NCBI GenBank assembly: GCA_030834125.1
Contig: JAURFW010000007.1
Location: 29,223-93,222 of the forward strand
Direction: 5' to 3'
Source: Bacteroidota bacterium
GTDB taxonomy: Bacteria > Bacteroidota > Bacteroidia > NS11-12g > UBA955
Length of the DNA stretch: 64,000 nucleotides
Below the pieces are notes generated by a model. That model worked only from the letters and a program-made list of their open reading frames with translations. It searched no databases and had not been told where the DNA came from. The translations under genes were made by a program, and so were the position numbers. Positions 9,286 to 17,720 of the stretch are shown one piece after another. Every line of letters begins with the position of its first letter. Position 1 is the stretch's first letter.

Positions 9286-10545
9286 CTACTTCACCACCTC
9301 ATCGCCATCTAACATAGTTTTTGCGATAGACATGCTTGGCTCTGTGATTACTTCGTCTCCGATTTTTAGGCCATCTGTACATTCAAAATAATCTAAATCT
9401 TGAATCCCAGTTTTAACCATAACAGCAATTGCCTTACCATCGCGATAAACAAAAACCCAAGAGGCACCATCTTTCTGCTCTTTAGCTTTCTTTCCTGTAA
9501 ATGGCACCCTTGAAGTTAATGCAGAAATTGGCATGCCAACCACATCTTTTCGAACAGTAGTTTTAATATCTGCAGATGCGGTCATACCTGGTAAAAGTGG
9601 TTGAGGCTTATTCTTTGTTATTAAATGCTGATACGACCCCTTGTCTATCCTTATCTTAACAGTATAATTAGTTACCTGCTCGTTAATATCTTGTGCTGCA
9701 TTGAACTTTGCAGAGTTTGCAATTTCTGTAACAATTCCTTTAAAAATTTGATCATTATATGCGTCTATTCTAATATCTGCACTATCGCCAATTTTTACAC
9801 GCACAATGTCATTTTCATTGATATTAACCTCTACCTCCATGGTTTGTAGGTTAGAAATTCGCATAATTTCTGTTCCTGCCATTTGTGCTGTACCTACAAC
9901 ACGTTCTCCTTTTTCACTACTTAACTGAGTTACTACACCATCCTCTGGTGCATATATTCGCGTTCTCCCTAAGGTTTTTTGACCCTCATCTAAACGCGCG
10001 GTTAAACTCTTTACATTAAATGACGAGGCAAGCCTATTTTTTTCTGCCACCGTTGCCTCAGTTTTTTGCTGCTCAAATTGAATCTTGGCATTTTCCCAAT
10101 CTTGGTCACTTATTACCTTTTCTTCATGCAACTTTTTTTGTCTGTCAAACATTGTTTTCCCAATATTTAGAGCTGCTTTAGCTCTTATTTCTTGGGCCTC
10201 TGCACCTGATAAAGAGGCTTTTGCATTATCTAAATTAGCTTGTAACTGATTTAATGTAGTTAGATAAATTTCTGGATTTATAGTAAGTAAAAGCTGACCT
10301 TGTCTCACCGTATCACCTTCGTTTACATACATTTCAGTAATCTCTCCACTAACATCCGCACTGATTTTAACTTCCTTTTCTGGTTGAATTTTCCCCGTTA
10401 CACTCACTACTTCCACAATAGTTTTTGCCACTATTTTTTCGGTTTCTACCTTCAATGGTTTTTTGCCGCCTTTGAATATCGAAGCTAAAATTATCAGCAC
10501 AGCTAGAGTTGATAATGAAATCCATATTAGTTTTTTATTTTTCAT
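9286..10545 (-). CDS. Periplasmic adaptor (membrane fusion) protein of a tripartite efflux pump, MacA/HlyD type
   Basis: This adaptor of 419 residues links an inner-membrane pump to a TolC channel. It has an N-terminal membrane anchor (IWISLSTLAVLIILASIF), a lipoyl/biotinyl-like half at about residues 50-85 (ISADVSGEITEMYVNEGDTV), a long alpha-helical coiled-coil hairpin (~90-190), the returning lipoyl half (RIYAPEDGVVTQLSSEKGE) and beta-barrel domains with PGMTASADI near 320. It starts 11 bp after the TolC-family stop and is clearly co-transcribed. No pump gene follows: a 170-bp gap without gene content separates it from the dnaE-like gene downstream. The substrate cannot be deduced. Confidence 0.9.
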   Translation of the reverse strand: MKNKKLIWISLSTLAVLIILASIFKGGKKPLKVETEKIVAKTIVEVVSVTGKIQPEKEVKISADVSGEITEMYVNEGDTVRQGQLLLTINPEIYLTTLNQLQANLDNAKASLSGAEAQEIRAKAALNIGKTMFDRQKKLHEEKVISDQDWENAKIQFEQQKTEATVAEKNRLASSFNVKSLTARLDEGQKTLGRTRIYAPEDGVVTQLSSEKGERVVGTAQMAGTEIMRISNLQTMEVEVNINENDIVRVKIGDSADIRIDAYNDQIFKGIVTEIANSAKFNAAQDINEQVTNYTVKIRIDKGSYQHLITKNKPQPLLPGMTASADIKTTVRKDVVGMPISALTSRVPFTGKKAKEQKDGASWVFVYRDGKAIAVMVKTGIQDLDYFECTDGLKIGDEVITEPSMSIAKTMLDGDEVVK

Positions 10546-10556
10546 CCTTGTTTCTC

Positions 10557-11984
10557 TTAGTTCGCTTTTTCTGTGAGTATTCTATAATCATTAGTGAACA
10601 TGTAATCCAATATTATTTTTCTCAAAATGCACTCATATTTGGAGGAAATATAATTCTGTTCAGCAGCAACCTCGTTATTCTTGGCTAATTGCAATTCGTA
10701 GTATGAGGCTTGGCCATTGTTGAAGCGAATTTGAACAAAGTCAAGATTCTTCTTTTGTGACTCATAATTTTCGCGCATTGCTTGAAACTGACTTGAAGCA
10801 TTCTCAAAACTTTGCAAGGCGTTCATCACATCATTTATTATGGTTTGTTTAATTCTATCAGCGTTTATCTCACTTTGTATAAGTGCAATTTTCGCTCTTG
10901 TGATGTTATTTCTATTCTGAAACTGATTGTATATAGGAACACTCAAAGTTGCTCCAAAACTTTGCCCAAAATTATCTTTTAGTTGCTTATTAAAGTCAAT
11001 AGTAGATGCGGTATATTCAAAAGTAGGGGCCTCCACAATTTCATTGGTGCCTTTTACAAATCCTACAGGCTGCATGCCTGTTACATTATACCCAGTAATT
11101 GATTTTGCATTATCCGAGTATACGGAAGATAAATTACCACCAATTGAAAGATTAGGGGAGTAAGCTCCTTTGGCTATTTGAATACCTAATTGTGCACTTT
11201 GGATTTTGAGTTGAGCAGCTTTATAATCTGGTCTTCTTGTTAATGCTGTATCAATCATCTCCTTAGATGAAATAGGATAAGTTAAAATTTCTGGAGTTAT
11301 ACCGTCCATCGTTTGAATCTCAAACGATTCATCGTGTGGTATTAATAACATATTTCTAAGCACAAGAAGCGCATTCAAGTGTTGATTTCTCACTTGAGCT
11401 AAATTTGATTGCGCTGCAGACCATTGAGCCTTAGAAGCTAATACAGTTCCTTCATTGGTGGCACCTAAAGCAAATGTTTTTTCAACACGCTTTAATTCCT
11501 GCAATAGGGTGGAAACATTTAACTCAGCCGCTTTCACCTGCTCATTAGTTTGCAAGCAACTTAAATAAGCCAATGCTACATTTAGGACTATATTTTGTTG
11601 GTTTTGTAAATGATCAAGTTTGGTAGCAGATGTATTCATTTTACTCTGCTTTATACCATTCATTATACGTCTACCAGAAAATAGTGTCCACCCGCCTTGG
11701 ATTTGCAATGAGGTATTGCCCACGGTAGATTGTACAAACTGATTGGTAAATCGATCAATACTTCTTCCGCTCTGATAAAATTGCCCAAAGTTTCCATTTA
11801 AAGTAGGTGTAAGTTGCATTTTACTTTGTTCCTCTGCAATCTCAGCCTGATTAATATTTAATTGAGAAAGTCTTATATCTAAATTAGATTCTAGAGCAAT
11901 TTTAATGCACTGTTGTAGAGAGTATTGTGCATTCAATTGCGGAGCTATCAAGACACTCCCTAACAAAACGATAATAAATCGCAT
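10557..11984 (-). CDS. TolC family outer membrane efflux channel
   Basis: TolC-type proteins are trimeric outer-membrane barrels with a periplasmic alpha-helical tunnel. This 475-residue product has a signal peptide (MRFIIVLLGSVLIAPQLNAQ) and the typical duplicated architecture: the opening YSLQQCIKIALESNLDI, long Ala/Gln-rich helices, a strand segment near PNLSIGGNLSSVYS, and a second helical half ending with RFNNGQASYYELQLAKNNEVAAEQNY. Its partner adaptor follows 11 bp downstream. A TACATTTG box ends 4 nt before the ATG. It could serve the pump-less adaptor next to it, the ABC exporter at 22-25 kb, or both. Confidence 0.92.
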   Translation of the reverse strand: MRFIIVLLGSVLIAPQLNAQYSLQQCIKIALESNLDIRLSQLNINQAEIAEEQSKMQLTPTLNGNFGQFYQSGRSIDRFTNQFVQSTVGNTSLQIQGGWTLFSGRRIMNGIKQSKMNTSATKLDHLQNQQNIVLNVALAYLSCLQTNEQVKAAELNVSTLLQELKRVEKTFALGATNEGTVLASKAQWSAAQSNLAQVRNQHLNALLVLRNMLLIPHDESFEIQTMDGITPEILTYPISSKEMIDTALTRRPDYKAAQLKIQSAQLGIQIAKGAYSPNLSIGGNLSSVYSDNAKSITGYNVTGMQPVGFVKGTNEIVEAPTFEYTASTIDFNKQLKDNFGQSFGATLSVPIYNQFQNRNNITRAKIALIQSEINADRIKQTIINDVMNALQSFENASSQFQAMRENYESQKKNLDFVQIRFNNGQASYYELQLAKNNEVAAEQNYISSKYECILRKIILDYMFTNDYRILTEKAN

Positions 11985-11988
11985 AAAG

Positions 11989-11996
11989 CAAATGTA
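11989..11996 (-). promoter_or_regulatory. -7 box (TACATTTG) of the tolC-like/adaptor unit
   Basis: The minus strand reads TACATTTG, matching TAnnTTTG exactly, and ends 4 nt before the ATG. There is no other in-frame start that keeps a signal peptide, so the transcript would be essentially leaderless. No -33 TTG is seen. Confidence 0.5.
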
Positions 11997-12097
11997 TTGC
12001 CGTTTGATAAGGATTTCATCATAGGTATCGATTGAAATTAGATTACTTCGATAAAATCGTGTGGAAAAAATGACAATAAAGAAATAAACAATACTAG

Positions 12098-12105
12098 TAG
12101 TTTTG
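12098..12105 (+). promoter_or_regulatory. -7 box (TAGTTTTG) in front of the cobalamin riboswitch
   Basis: TAGTTTTG matches TAnnTTTG. It lies about 10 nt before the first riboswitch helix, the right place for the start of a leader that contains the whole aptamer. A -33 TTG is not evident. Confidence 0.45.
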
Positions 12106-12115
12106 CCATTGAGTT

Positions 12116-12280
12116 TTGGTTTTTCAATCCACGGCTGGGATGGAAAACGAAAAGGGAACTTCGGTGTAATTCCGAGACTGTACCCGCAGCTGTAACCTCA
12201 TGAATTGGGAGAAGCATCTGAGCCACTGAGAAATCGGGAAGGCGCTTCAACTGAGGAAGTCAGAAGACCTGCCAACGCTC
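12116..12280 (+). promoter_or_regulatory. Cobalamin (B12) riboswitch
   Basis: This adenosyl/hydroxocobalamin-sensing leader stands before a btuB-like gene. Conserved blocks appear in the right order: AAAGGGAAC (12151-12159), CGGTGTAATTCCG (12162-12174), ACTGTACCCGCAGCTGTAA (12177-12195), GAGCCACTG, CGGGAAGGC (12235-12243) and the B12-box end AGTCAGAAGACCTGCC (12258-12273). A hairpin from ATCC/GGAT pairing precedes the core. With excess B12 the element should lower expression of the uptake genes. The rest of the 386-bp gap (11985-12370) holds the promoter box and an ~90-nt expression platform before the ATG at 12371. Ends are approximate. Confidence 0.95.
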
Positions 12281-12370
12281 ACAAAGTAAGTCGGCTTTCG
12301 GGAATAAAAGCTCGCTGCGTTCGATTATTTCGTCCTAGCAATCCCTACACCCGAAAACTGCATATGCGTT

Positions 12371-14218
12371 ATGTTAGGTTCAATACTGTATACAGCATTA
12401 TGTGCGTGGAGTGCCGGAGATAGTCTTCTTCTTACTCCCGTAGATACAGTATTTATTAATAAAACAAGAGCAGATTTTGCAAGTGTTGGTAGGTTAAAGG
12501 TTAGAATCTCGAATAACAATCAAGCCCAAACATTAACCGATGTGATGGGTACTACAGGTACTTTTTTTAAGCAATACGGACCCGCCGGTAGTGCCACTAT
12601 CTCAAAAAGAGGAGCTGATGCATCTCAAACACAAGTAATTTGGAATGGGCTCCCAATAAATCATCCTATGCTTGGGATGATGGATTTTAACAATATTTCT
12701 GCAATAGGAAACGATGAAATGTACATCATTGAAGGTGGAAATTCCTCAATGTTTGGTTCAGGCAGTGTTGGTGGAATTGTTGTACTTAACAATCAACCAA
12801 ATTTTACAAAAAAAGTAGCGGCTCAAATTAACAGTGGAATTAACTCCATATCAAATTATCGCAACTCGGCTGATGTTAAAGTTTCAAATGAAAAATGGTA
12901 TTGGAATATAGACCTAAGCTCTATTTATAACTTTAATCGTTTCAATTATTTTGAAAATGGGAAAACCATTTTGTGGGATAAAACAAAATTTTATCAAAAC
13001 ACATTTAAAAATACACTTGCACACAAAATCAATAAGCAAGATCAATTCAAGTGGTCTACAGACTTAGGTGAGGTTTATCGAGAGATTGGTAATTCTACGC
13101 TTGCTGAACAATCAGACTTTTATTTGCGATCGGTATTGGACTACAATAAGATCTTTGGAGAATTTCAAATCAATCAAAAGATCGGTTATACCTATGATCG
13201 AATTGCTTATGCCGATGCGCCTATTTTTAAACTGATTCCTGATAGCAGCTTTGCAACTATGTACTTCTCACAAACAGAACTTTCTTGGCAAAACTCCTTA
13301 GGGAATGCATTACTTGGTTTCGATTATCAGCGCCAAGAAGGAAAATCTGCGCATTATTTTAAAGATGCGACAAGAAATTTACCAGCCGCATTTATTGCTT
13401 GGATGACTGAATTAAAAAATGCGAAAATTGCATTCGATTCAAGATATGAAATTAATGGAGGTTTTTGGTCTGGGGCGTTTAATATTGAATCCCACTTAAT
13501 GGAGGATTTAAAGTCAAGATTCAATGTTAACAAAAGCTTCAGAAGACCCACTTTGAACGACTTATACTGGGTTAACACATCCTCAGAGTTTCCTCAATTA
13601 TTAAATGAATCAGGTTGGAGTACCGAAATAGGATTAGATTATTTTTTGAAGGTAGGTAATAACACAATCTTACCTTCTGTAACAATATATTATCGGGAGT
13701 TAAGCAACCCGATATCATGGCAACCAAAGCCAAATGGTTTATGGAGGCCAATGAATTTACATTATGGGACCTATAATGGATTGCAGATTGGTTTAGACTG
13801 GGGAATTATTAGAAAGTATTCAACTTGGAATTTTAACTACAAAAGTGAATGGGTAAATGCCTGGGTAATCAAGAAGGATAATATAGGTACAGGTGATGTT
13901 TCAAGGCCAATTTTTATTCCGGATTGGACACATAATGCAAAGTTCTCATGGAATTGTGGTAACATTAGTTTACACTCGGTTTACCATTACAGAGGATCCC
14001 GATTTATTACTTCGGATAATAGTGATTGGTTAAATAGTTACTCCATCGTTGATTTTGGTGGTTCGTACCAAGTAAAACTAGCACCCAAATCTAAATATAT
14101 AATTCTGTTGGGTATAGATATTCAGAATGCGTTGAATGAGCAGTATCAGAATATGCCAGGAAGACCAATGCCAACTAGAAGTATTTCAATTAATTGTACA
14201 ATAAAATTTAATAGATAA
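12371..14218 (+). CDS. btuB: TonB-dependent outer membrane receptor for cobalamin (BtuB-like)
   Basis: The product is a 615-residue TonB-dependent transporter: a short signal peptide (about 17 residues, ending near WSAGD), a plug domain at ~35-150 (GPAGSATISKRGADASQTQV, WNGLPINHPMLG, GGNSSMFGSGSVGGIVVLN) and a beta-barrel ending in an aromatic-poor TIKFNR tail. The substrate assignment rests on the cobalamin riboswitch directly upstream and the propeller lipoprotein downstream, the usual Bacteroidota B12 layout. No carboxypeptidase-like extension is seen, which fits BtuB rather than SusC. The stop overlaps the next start as TAATG. The ATG at 12371 is the only one giving a signal peptide; ATGs just upstream are in another frame. 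Confidence 0.92.
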   Translation: MLGSILYTALCAWSAGDSLLLTPVDTVFINKTRADFASVGRLKVRISNNNQAQTLTDVMGTTGTFFKQYGPAGSATISKRGADASQTQVIWNGLPINHPMLGMMDFNNISAIGNDEMYIIEGGNSSMFGSGSVGGIVVLNNQPNFTKKVAAQINSGINSISNYRNSADVKVSNEKWYWNIDLSSIYNFNRFNYFENGKTILWDKTKFYQNTFKNTLAHKINKQDQFKWSTDLGEVYREIGNSTLAEQSDFYLRSVLDYNKIFGEFQINQKIGYTYDRIAYADAPIFKLIPDSSFATMYFSQTELSWQNSLGNALLGFDYQRQEGKSAHYFKDATRNLPAAFIAWMTELKNAKIAFDSRYEINGGFWSGAFNIESHLMEDLKSRFNVNKSFRRPTLNDLYWVNTSSEFPQLLNESGWSTEIGLDYFLKVGNNTILPSVTIYYRELSNPISWQPKPNGLWRPMNLHYGTYNGLQIGLDWGIIRKYSTWNFNYKSEWVNAWVIKKDNIGTGDVSRPIFIPDWTHNAKFSWNCGNISLHSVYHYRGSRFITSDNSDWLNSYSIVDFGGSYQVKLAPKSKYIILLGIDIQNALNEQYQNMPGRPMPTRSISINCTIKFNR

Positions 14219-15186
14219 TGAAAAAAATATTCAGTCTAACAATTCTAGGATTATGTTTATCCTTTCTCAATGCTCAAACCGAGGTGAAGTTTCATTTTGA
14301 CATTTTAGAATCAAACATTGGTACGGATAGTTATTGGGATGGATCCAATGGGGTTGATACAGTTTCTTTCTCGCAAGATAATTACTATTTGGAGATGATT
14401 ATGGGTTGGGATACTAGTTTTGGTGGTTATTCCACCGGACCTTGGGCATTTTCAACCAAAGTTGATACAACAGAAGAAACTAGCGATTTTACTAAACATT
14501 TATATTGTGCTAGACCAGGGAGCGGGGCGGAATCAACTCCTGTATATGCAATAGGATTTAATGGAGCCCACCTTCTCAATAAAAGTCCACTTTTGTCTAC
14601 TCAAAGGGTTAAAGGGTTCTATATTGCCAATACTACCTATGCGGTAAATAGTATGTTATTCGGTGATCAAATTGGTAAGAAATTTAATTACGATGATAAG
14701 GACTCATTTGTCCTAAAGATTTACTCTTATGTTTCAAATGAATTAGTTGATTCAACTATGGTTTACCTCGCAGACTTCAGAACACCGGGTTCCTCAGGGA
14801 TATTGAAATCGTGGCAATTTGTTGAGTTTACAGAATATTTTGATAGCTTGAATTTTCAACTTTATAGTTCAGATAATGGGCAATGGGGGATGAATACTCC
14901 GGCATTTTTTGCTTTAGATGGGGTTGTATTGGAAAACTCAAATTCAAAAAGTAAACTAATTAAATCATCGGTTTCATTATATCCTAATCCAGCTAAAAAC
15001 TTTTTTAAAGTTAATGCAGAGACCAGCGTTTCAGAACTATTTGCTTATGATGTTAAAGGGCAGAAATTTAAGCTAAAAGCAAATATAGGTGGTGTCTTTG
15101 CCATTAATCACTTACCTGCTGGTTTGTACTTTACTGAGGCAAGCATTAATGGTCAAAAAGTCTTTAACAAACTCATCAAAGAATAA
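14218..15186 (+). CDS. DUF4465 protein with T9SS type A sorting tail, B12 operon member
   Basis: This secreted protein of 322 residues has a signal peptide (ILGLCLSFLNAQ). The body (~25-240) matches DUF4465 with FHFDILESNIGTDSYWDGSNG, the WAFSTKVD block, GFYIANTTYAVNSM and FALDGVVLE. The last ~75 residues are a T9SS type A sorting domain: LYPNPAKNFF, VSELFAYDVKGQK, INHLPAGLYF and a basic end. It therefore should cross the outer membrane by T9SS and be attached to the cell surface or released. It sits between BtuB and a propeller lipoprotein under the riboswitch. DUF4465 proteins accompany B12 receptors in Bacteroides and may be related to the lipoprotein BtuH (recalled, unverified). A role as surface B12 binder is inference. 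Confidence 0.85.
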   Translation: MKKIFSLTILGLCLSFLNAQTEVKFHFDILESNIGTDSYWDGSNGVDTVSFSQDNYYLEMIMGWDTSFGGYSTGPWAFSTKVDTTEETSDFTKHLYCARPGSGAESTPVYAIGFNGAHLLNKSPLLSTQRVKGFYIANTTYAVNSMLFGDQIGKKFNYDDKDSFVLKIYSYVSNELVDSTMVYLADFRTPGSSGILKSWQFVEFTEYFDSLNFQLYSSDNGQWGMNTPAFFALDGVVLENSNSKSKLIKSSVSLYPNPAKNFFKVNAETSVSELFAYDVKGQKFKLKANIGGVFAINHLPAGLYFTEASINGQKVFNKLIKE

Positions 15187-16221
15187 ATGCATAAGGTTAT
15201 AATATCTTTATTTATTTCGTTGATTTTTGCTGGTTGTTACAAACACCCAGATAATACTAAGCAAGATTACACAGAGCAGGATTCAAAAGTCGCCATTCTT
15301 TGTGAAGGGAATTTTAATTGGCAAAATGCACGTTTAGATATTTGGAATAGCCAAACAGGCGATTACTATGACAGAGTGTTTGAACAGGCCAATTTAGCCG
15401 CGCTTGGAGATGTCCTTCAATCGGGCTTTCACCTTAATAATTCGCTTTATATGGTTGTGAACAATAGCGGAAAAATCGTTAAAGTTAACGACCAAAAATT
15501 CACAATAGAAGTACAAAATATCGATTTGGTTTCCCCTAGATATGCGGCTGAAGCAAATGGGCGAATCTATATAACGGATTTGATGAATAATGGGATCATG
15601 GTATTGGATTCTCAACATCTTGGGCGACTTGGATTTATTAGGAATTTAGATTCTCAAATAACATCATTTGAAGGTTGGACGGAGCAGGTTTTACATTGGA
15701 ATAACTACATTGCCGTCGCCTCGGTTTCTGGTGATATTTTATTAATTGATCCCGTGAAAATTGAAGCTTATAAAAGGATCCCCACCGAACTTGGCTGTAA
15801 ATACTTGAAAATTTCAAAAAACGGTGACTTATGGGCCGCTTGTTCAATTGATGGAAATTCATCCATTCACCAAATAGGTAAGGACTTAATTGTCCTCAAA
15901 AGTATAAGTTTACCTTCGGGATTAAATCTTAATCAACTTGTATATTTACCTGAAAAGGATTGTTTTTTTACTCTAGTAAACGGAAATTTAATGAGATTTG
16001 AATCAAGCACTTCATCTTTTAATGATTGGAAGAAAATCGTGATTTCTAACGCCGTTAATTTGTATGGATTGGGAGTGGATACTGAAAATAATAAAATCTT
16101 CATCACAGATGCAAAAGACTATGTTAGCAAGGGGGAGGTTATTGTTTTGGATAGTGCTGAAGTTGAAATAACACGTTTATCAACTGGTGTTATTCCTAAT
16201 GGAATTGTGATTTTAGACTGA
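15187..16221 (+). CDS. Beta-propeller surface lipoprotein, BtuG-like (DUF5074-type)
   Basis: The product has 344 residues with a lipoprotein signal and lipobox FAGC (Cys at residue 17). The rest is a repeated ~45-residue beta-propeller pattern: VAILCEGNFNWQNARLDIW, LYMVVNNSGKIVKVN, NGRIYITDLMNNGIMVLD, NYIAVASVSGDILLIDP, GDLWAACSID, NKIFITDAKDYVSKGEVIV. In Bacteroides the propeller lipoprotein BtuG caps BtuB on the cell surface and captures cobalamin with extreme affinity; position after the riboswitch, BtuB and DUF4465 genes supports that role here. The ATG directly abuts the upstream TAA. Sequence alone cannot exclude another ligand, but the operon makes B12 the strong choice. Confidence 0.85.
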   Translation: MHKVIISLFISLIFAGCYKHPDNTKQDYTEQDSKVAILCEGNFNWQNARLDIWNSQTGDYYDRVFEQANLAALGDVLQSGFHLNNSLYMVVNNSGKIVKVNDQKFTIEVQNIDLVSPRYAAEANGRIYITDLMNNGIMVLDSQHLGRLGFIRNLDSQITSFEGWTEQVLHWNNYIAVASVSGDILLIDPVKIEAYKRIPTELGCKYLKISKNGDLWAACSIDGNSSIHQIGKDLIVLKSISLPSGLNLNQLVYLPEKDCFFTLVNGNLMRFESSTSSFNDWKKIVISNAVNLYGLGVDTENNKIFITDAKDYVSKGEVIVLDSAEVEITRLSTGVIPNGIVILD

Positions 16222-16258
16222 ATCAACTTAAATAGCCTAGAAGTCAAGGAATAGAACT

Positions 16259-16266
16259 TATCTTTG
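16259..16266 (+). promoter_or_regulatory. -7 box (TATCTTTG) of the lptF/G-like gene
   Basis: TATCTTTG matches TAnnTTTG and ends 8 nt before the ATG at 16275. It separates the LptF/G gene from the B12 operon, which ends 53 bp upstream. Confidence 0.5.
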
Positions 16267-16274
16267 CTTTGCAA

Positions 16275-17720
16275 ATGCGCTTATTCCGATTGCAGAAGAT
16301 CGATAAACTCGTACTCAAATCTTACATTGGACCTTTCTTGGTAACCTTTGCGTTGAGTTTGTTTTTATTTCTTATGCAATTTTTATGGAAATATATTGAC
16401 GAACTCGTAGGCAAGGGTATTCCACCCTTGACTATGCTTAAGTTAATCTGGCTATCGCTGGCAGATTTGGTTCCAATGGCTTTGCCTTTAACAGTTATGG
16501 TGGCTGGTTTAATGACTTTTGGAAATCTTTCTGAGAGTTTTGAATTGGTTGCAATGAAGGCAAACGGTATTTCACTGTTAAGAATACTACGACCTGTTTT
16601 TGTATTCATGTCAATTCTTGTTGTATCAAATTTTCTTTTCTTGAATTATGTAATTCCCAAAGCCAATTTGGAGTTTAAAGCCATGTTGCTAGATCTTCGG
16701 AAAAAGAAACCGGCATTTAATATAGATCCTGGTCAGTTTTACCAACAGATCGAACGCGTTGCAATTAGGGTTGGAGAAAAAGAAAAGGACAATGAGACTG
16801 TTCGCGATGTGCTTATTTACCAGCGCAAACAAGATGATTCCAAGCGTTTAGATGTGATTCGTGCAGATTGGGGGACTATGGTTGTTTCTGACGATAAAAA
16901 GTTGCTAAATATTACACTGTATAATGGAGTAAGGTATGAGGAAATGACCACTGTGCAAGGATATAAAAACAATCTTCCATTCAATCAAATGTATTTCAAT
17001 AAGCAAAAAATGGTTATTGACTTATCTAGTCTTGATTTAACTTTTGCGAATAAAAAAAGAATGGCTACTGACTATCGCTTGTTAAATGTAGGTCAGTTAT
17101 TATTGGAGATTGATTCGTTTGGCATGCGTATGGACGAACACTTCAAAAAGAATACTGGATATTTAAGTAGATTGATTCATTATTCTCCTGTCTTTAAACC
17201 GGTTACAAACATAATTCAAAACCCTAACTTTGAATATTTCCCTTTAAAAAAGAAAGAGATTTATGAGAACTACGATTCACTGAGATGGTCACGGATGCGA
17301 TCATTAGCAGTATCTACAGCAAGGGGTGTAAAGGGTACTCTCGATGGTTATGCATCTACACAAGTGTATGAAAGAAAAGATGTTGCCCTGTATAAAAGTG
17401 AATTACATAAAAAGTTTGCATACAGCTTTTTATTAATGATGCTTTTCATGATTGCTGCACCGTTGGGAGCAATTATTAAAAAAGGAGGAATTGGTTTGCC
17501 GTTAGTCATTTCTGTATTGTTGTTTGTGGTATTTTATGCTATAAATATTACGGGAGAGAAAATGGGTAAGGAACTTATTGTTCCCGTTTGGTTTGGAATG
17601 TGGATGAGTACTCTAGTTTTATTTCCTGTTGCACTTTTAATCACTTGGAAAGCCATCCGAGATCGATCGGTATTTGCTAGTTCTGGCAAATGGAAATTTT
17701 GGAAAAAGAAAAAAGTATGA
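16275..17720 (+). CDS. LptF/LptG family permease of lipopolysaccharide export
   Basis: LptF and LptG are the inner-membrane permease subunits that extract lipopolysaccharide for transport to the cell surface with ATPase LptB. The product (481 residues from ATG 16275; a TTG two codons earlier is unlikely) begins with IDKLVLKSYIGPFLVTFALSLFLF, the usual YjgP/YjgQ N-terminus. Three N-terminal membrane helices precede a large periplasmic beta-jellyroll-like domain (~130-370) and three C-terminal helices (FAYSFLLMMLFMIAAPLGAIIKKGG, then FVVFYAINITGEK and VLFPVALLITW). It ends with a lysine-rich tail, and its stop overlaps the start of the next gene (ATGA). Which of LptF or LptG it is cannot be told. 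Confidence 0.9.
   Translation: MRLFRLQKIDKLVLKSYIGPFLVTFALSLFLFLMQFLWKYIDELVGKGIPPLTMLKLIWLSLADLVPMALPLTVMVAGLMTFGNLSESFELVAMKANGISLLRILRPVFVFMSILVVSNFLFLNYVIPKANLEFKAMLLDLRKKKPAFNIDPGQFYQQIERVAIRVGEKEKDNETVRDVLIYQRKQDDSKRLDVIRADWGTMVVSDDKKLLNITLYNGVRYEEMTTVQGYKNNLPFNQMYFNKQKMVIDLSSLDLTFANKKRMATDYRLLNVGQLLLEIDSFGMRMDEHFKKNTGYLSRLIHYSPVFKPVTNIIQNPNFEYFPLKKKEIYENYDSLRWSRMRSLAVSTARGVKGTLDGYASTQVYERKDVALYKSELHKKFAYSFLLMMLFMIAAPLGAIIKKGGIGLPLVISVLLFVVFYAINITGEKMGKELIVPVWFGMWMSTLVLFPVALLITWKAIRDRSVFASSGKWKFWKKKKV

Noticed and set aside
12038..12423. Open frames on both strands over the cobalamin riboswitch
   Set aside because: They cover conserved riboswitch blocks, have no family resemblance and lack a signal or start context; the RNA element explains the sequence.
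16269..16274. TTG start two codons before the lptF/G ATG
   Set aside because: The ATG at 16275 fits the family N-terminus and the -7 box would overlap or abut the TTG.
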